Below, piece by piece: positions 61,246 to 64,000 of a stretch of 64,000 nucleotides of DNA (position 1 is the first letter of the stretch; each line of letters starts with the position of its first letter). The stretch lies in the NCBI RefSeq assembly GCF_003610775.1, contig NZ_RAQO01000010.1, positions 1-64,000 of the forward strand, read 5' to 3'. A model generated the notes under the pieces. That model was given only the letters and a program-made list of their open reading frames with translations, made no database searches and was not told where the DNA came from. The translations under genes were made by a program, and so were the position numbers. This DNA is from Alginatibacterium sediminis (GTDB lineage Bacteria > Pseudomonadota > Gammaproteobacteria > Enterobacterales > Celerinatantimonadaceae).

Positions 61246-63861
61246 TTGAACCTTGAACTTCCACTAAATTCACAAGTACTGGACTTGCTAAGTCAGTTTG
61301 GTTACAGCAAATGGCGTAACTCAGATGGAGGTTATCTTTTTACTAACGCCAACAATGAAGCTATTTATTTCGATATCAGTCTTTTCGAACAAGATGTTCA
61401 TCAGTTTCCCTATGTACGATATACAACAGAACAAAACTTATTGATGTACCGTTTCACAAAACTCCTGCGTTTTGATGCCCGAGATACTCAAATGTTACTT
61501 GAAGACATGCGTTGGTTTTTGAATAACGAAGTACATGATGAAGCTAGCGTTTACGGCTCATCTAGGGATGAGACGCATCAATCACCAACGCTACCAGAAT
61601 ATAATTTCATTGAGTTGTTTAGCGACGTCTTTGGAGCGAAAAATATTCATGCATTGGAAGCTGAATGCATTTTTATTGATAGGAAAGGTACAAGACGATA
61701 TGTCGATTTTGTTCTTCATCGAAAACAAAGTCCAGTAGCTATTGAGCTAAATGGAGAGGTGTACCACCATCCTTTATTGACCATGTCTGAGCCCAAAAAG
61801 TATCGATCACAACTATTTAAGCAAAACTCATTAGTGATGGATGGTTATAAAGTTTACCGTTGGTCTAATCGTGGCATGGCCGATTCCAAGCGCTTCGCTG
61901 ATCAGGTACGAGATTTTTTTGGCGAACATCGAGAGTTTCTATCAACTCCAATGCTTATAGCCCATCGGAATGTCGACTTTTCTCTTTACCAACATCAGCA
62001 GCAGGCATTACAAGGTATCCACAATAACAGGCTCGGAGGTAGTAAGGCTCAACTGGTAGTTTTACCCACAGGGACGGGCAAGACTGAAGTATTTATTGAG
62101 GATATAAGAGTTGGCTTTAATGAGCTTTGGATCAAACGAGCCTTAGTCATTGTTCCTAGCATTGCGCTAAGAGAACAAACGATAGCTCGCTTCGAGACCA
62201 GAATTAAAGGTGTTGTTGCTAGTTGCGAGCTTTCGGACGAAGTAACTATACTCGTTAAAACAAGTGCTTGGATGTTGCGTAATTACCATCAAATAGAAAG
62301 CCATTACTTTGACTATATCGTAGTTGACGAAGCACACCGAGCTGCTGCCCATGGGCTTAAAAAATCCCTTAGCCATTTTCAACCGAAATTTTTATTGGGT
62401 CTTACGGCCACTGATGAGCGCTATGACAAAAGAAAGCTCAGTGATATTTTTGGAAATTATGAAGTTGACTTAAGTCTTGAGCAAGCAATCGAGCAAGGCC
62501 TTGTCCCTTCGATTCGCGCGTTTAGGCTTCAGTCTTCCATCGATCTATCCAAAGTTAGGTTTAACGGAAAAGAATTTGTTAAATCTGATCTTAATAAGAT
62601 GGTGATTGTTCCTTCTAGAGATCAATTGATCGTCGATGTCATACTTAAGTACTTTGTTAGTGATGAATCTTATGATCTGAAATTTAAACAGGGAGTCGTT
62701 TTTTGTGTTGATATCAAACACGCTCAGCGAATGTCTGTTCTAATGAATCAACATGGCATTGTGGCTAAAGCGGTTTGGGGGAAAGACCGAAGTGCGTTAG
62801 AGGATTATGATGCAGGTCGAATACAATTCTTATGTGCATGTGACTTACTTAATGAAGGGTGGGATGCTCCACAAACATCCTTGTTAATTATGGCTCGCCC
62901 GACGATGTCTAAAGTATTATATGCACAACAATTAGGACGCGGTACTCGCAAACACCCTGGGAAAGAAGCTTTATATGTGATTGATGTTGTGGACAATTAT
63001 GGAGCAGAGCTACAACCTTGGTCTGTACACAACTTATTTGGGTTAAGTTCTTACCAAGCTTTCGCTGATGTTACGAAACCAACAGAGGGCCAAGCAACGC
63101 AAGAGCTAATTGTTTTGGATAGATTATGGGAGGGAGAGCGCAGAATAGAACCGATTAATATTTTTAACTTCGAAGATGAGATTGGTGAGCTCCTAAATGA
63201 AGAGCAATTAGCAAGAGAGCTATTCGTTTCAACCGCAACGATTAAAAGCTGGATAAAAAAGGGGGACGTTCAAGTTACGCGCAGTTTAGAATTTGGGCGT
63301 CGCAAATTATACTATTTTGACGAGAGCGTTGTGGAGAAACTTCGAAAAGAAAAAGGGCTAAAAATACGTAATGAACAAACACGATTGGACGACTTCAAAG
63401 AGTTTATTGAACTTCGAGACTATACGTTCTCATATAAATTGGCTTTCATACTGTCGTTTTTAACGCATATAGATTCTCAAGGAGATGCTGATCTGAGTTT
63501 GGTTACACAAAGCTACCAAGACTTTTATCAAAATTTACATCAGCAATATGGCTTGGCAGAAAAACCAAAAAATCCACTTAATTCCAATCAAAATTTGAGC
63601 GATCTAGCCTATCTCAGTAGAAGCTTACTAATGAATCCATTTGAGAAGTTTGAACGAAAGCGTTTTGTACATCACTGCCACGATCTAAATGTAATCGCAT
63701 TTGACACTATCTTGTGGAGCCAGCTCGATTTGAAAGTTTTAGACCGAGTATTTGAACAAATGAAACAAGATGCGGTTGTTTATTATGGCAAGCTAGACAT
63801 CGAATTGCATGAAGACGACTTTGCATGCTTCACAAGGACGTATCGAGATTTCAAAACTTAG
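61246..63861 (+). CDS. DUF559-like nuclease - SF2 helicase - HTH fusion protein
   Basis: An 871-residue protein in three parts. Residues ~120-230 hold a VSR/DUF559-like nuclease pattern (YVDFVLH with Asp154, then IELNG with Glu167 and Asn169, then H). Residues ~245-610 form an SF2 helicase with Walker A PTGTGKT (Lys279), DEAH at 361-364, LTAT and QLGRGTRK. Residues ~645-690 hold a MerR-like HTH (EEQLARELFVSTATIKSWIKKGD), with a helical tail after it. A TTG start follows AGGA with 7-nt spacing. The helicase is near RadD/restriction-type helicases. It may act in DNA repair or phage defence. Confidence 0.85.
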   Translation: MNLELPLNSQVLDLLSQFGYSKWRNSDGGYLFTNANNEAIYFDISLFEQDVHQFPYVRYTTEQNLLMYRFTKLLRFDARDTQMLLEDMRWFLNNEVHDEASVYGSSRDETHQSPTLPEYNFIELFSDVFGAKNIHALEAECIFIDRKGTRRYVDFVLHRKQSPVAIELNGEVYHHPLLTMSEPKKYRSQLFKQNSLVMDGYKVYRWSNRGMADSKRFADQVRDFFGEHREFLSTPMLIAHRNVDFSLYQHQQQALQGIHNNRLGGSKAQLVVLPTGTGKTEVFIEDIRVGFNELWIKRALVIVPSIALREQTIARFETRIKGVVASCELSDEVTILVKTSAWMLRNYHQIESHYFDYIVVDEAHRAAAHGLKKSLSHFQPKFLLGLTATDERYDKRKLSDIFGNYEVDLSLEQAIEQGLVPSIRAFRLQSSIDLSKVRFNGKEFVKSDLNKMVIVPSRDQLIVDVILKYFVSDESYDLKFKQGVVFCVDIKHAQRMSVLMNQHGIVAKAVWGKDRSALEDYDAGRIQFLCACDLLNEGWDAPQTSLLIMARPTMSKVLYAQQLGRGTRKHPGKEALYVIDVVDNYGAELQPWSVHNLFGLSSYQAFADVTKPTEGQATQELIVLDRLWEGERRIEPINIFNFEDEIGELLNEEQLARELFVSTATIKSWIKKGDVQVTRSLEFGRRKLYYFDESVVEKLRKEKGLKIRNEQTRLDDFKEFIELRDYTFSYKLAFILSFLTHIDSQGDADLSLVTQSYQDFYQNLHQQYGLAEKPKNPLNSNQNLSDLAYLSRSLLMNPFEKFERKRFVHHCHDLNVIAFDTILWSQLDLKVLDRVFEQMKQDAVVYYGKLDIELHEDDFACFTRTYRDFKT

Positions 63862-64000
63862 GTTTTGACTAAGATAGCGTTTAGCCATTGTTCAGCATTT
63901 CGGCCCTCACGAAGGTCGCCTGTTATCCAATCCTGTTTTATCTGCAACTTTGTTGGTTCAATCACCTCTTTTAGTCGTTCATGGTTGAGATTCGTGAAAC
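63858..64000 (-). CDS. C-terminal part of an unknown protein (runs off the window)
   Basis: An open frame on the minus strand with 47 codons visible, ending LREGRNAEQWLNAILVKT and overlapping the stop of the helicase gene by 4 nt. It is convergent with that gene. Only the C-terminus is seen, so the product is unknown; it might be a partner of the nuclease-helicase. Confidence 0.5.
   Translation of the reverse strand, partial: FTNLNHERLKEVIEPTKLQIKQDWITGDLREGRNAEQWLNAILVKT

Overview
The window reads as chromosomal DNA of a marine gammaproteobacterium, most likely of the Alteromonadales. This is inferred from an alginate lyase, an AT-leaning composition, a YghU-type glutathione transferase, a SemiSWEET and several GGDEF/EAL proteins; no rRNA or phylogenetic marker is present. 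Genes are dense and mostly intact. There is no CRISPR array and no transposase.

Layout. 0-9 kb: a 20-nt tRNA 3'-end-like fragment with a terminator, a GH31 glycosidase, a UPF0303 protein, two small envelope proteins, and a signalling module of protein phosphatase, ECF sigma factor and membrane Ser/Thr kinase. 9-15 kb: redox and detoxification genes (YghU, a TetR-controlled operon, a quinone-oxidoreductase-like enzyme, an Lrp-type regulator, a GST). 15-21 kb: a sugar operon (FucI/AraA-like isomerase, PfkB kinase, class II aldolase, mutarotase-like protein) divergent from an AraC regulator. 21-34 kb: a histidine kinase with three periplasmic binding domains, a YqjD/YqjE/AI-2E membrane trio, a lipase, c-di-GMP enzymes and a LysR regulator. 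34-43 kb: an aldehyde dehydrogenase, APH-fold kinase and enolase-paralogue operon, followed by a ribose-type ABC importer. 43-49 kb: a sterol-desaturase-like enzyme, a PL7 alginate lyase, a MarR regulator, and a TetR-controlled GST/NTF2/PPOx operon. 49-64 kb: a Cache-GGDEF-EAL protein, a heterodimeric ABC exporter behind a leader ORF with hairpins, a GH13 glucosidase, a SemiSWEET, an octaheme cytochrome with TPRs, and a nuclease-helicase fusion.

The most interesting system is the pair of carbohydrate clusters at 16-21 kb and 34-43 kb. The first encodes a complete isomerise, phosphorylate and split route giving DHAP plus an aldehyde. The second could take up a sugar and turn an aldehyde into an acid, phosphorylate that acid, and dehydrate the phospho-acid with an enolase paralogue. 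The paralogue keeps the metal ligands and the general base but has lost the enolase histidine (Ala365) and changed one catalytic glutamate to aspartate (Asp164). That suggests a 2-phospho-acid other than 2-phosphoglycerate. The link between the clusters, and the substrate, are inference.

Other points of interest are a probable attenuator in front of the ABC exporter, a DUF559-like nuclease fused to an SF2 helicase and an HTH, a sigma factor overlapping its probable kinase regulator, and several well-formed operators.
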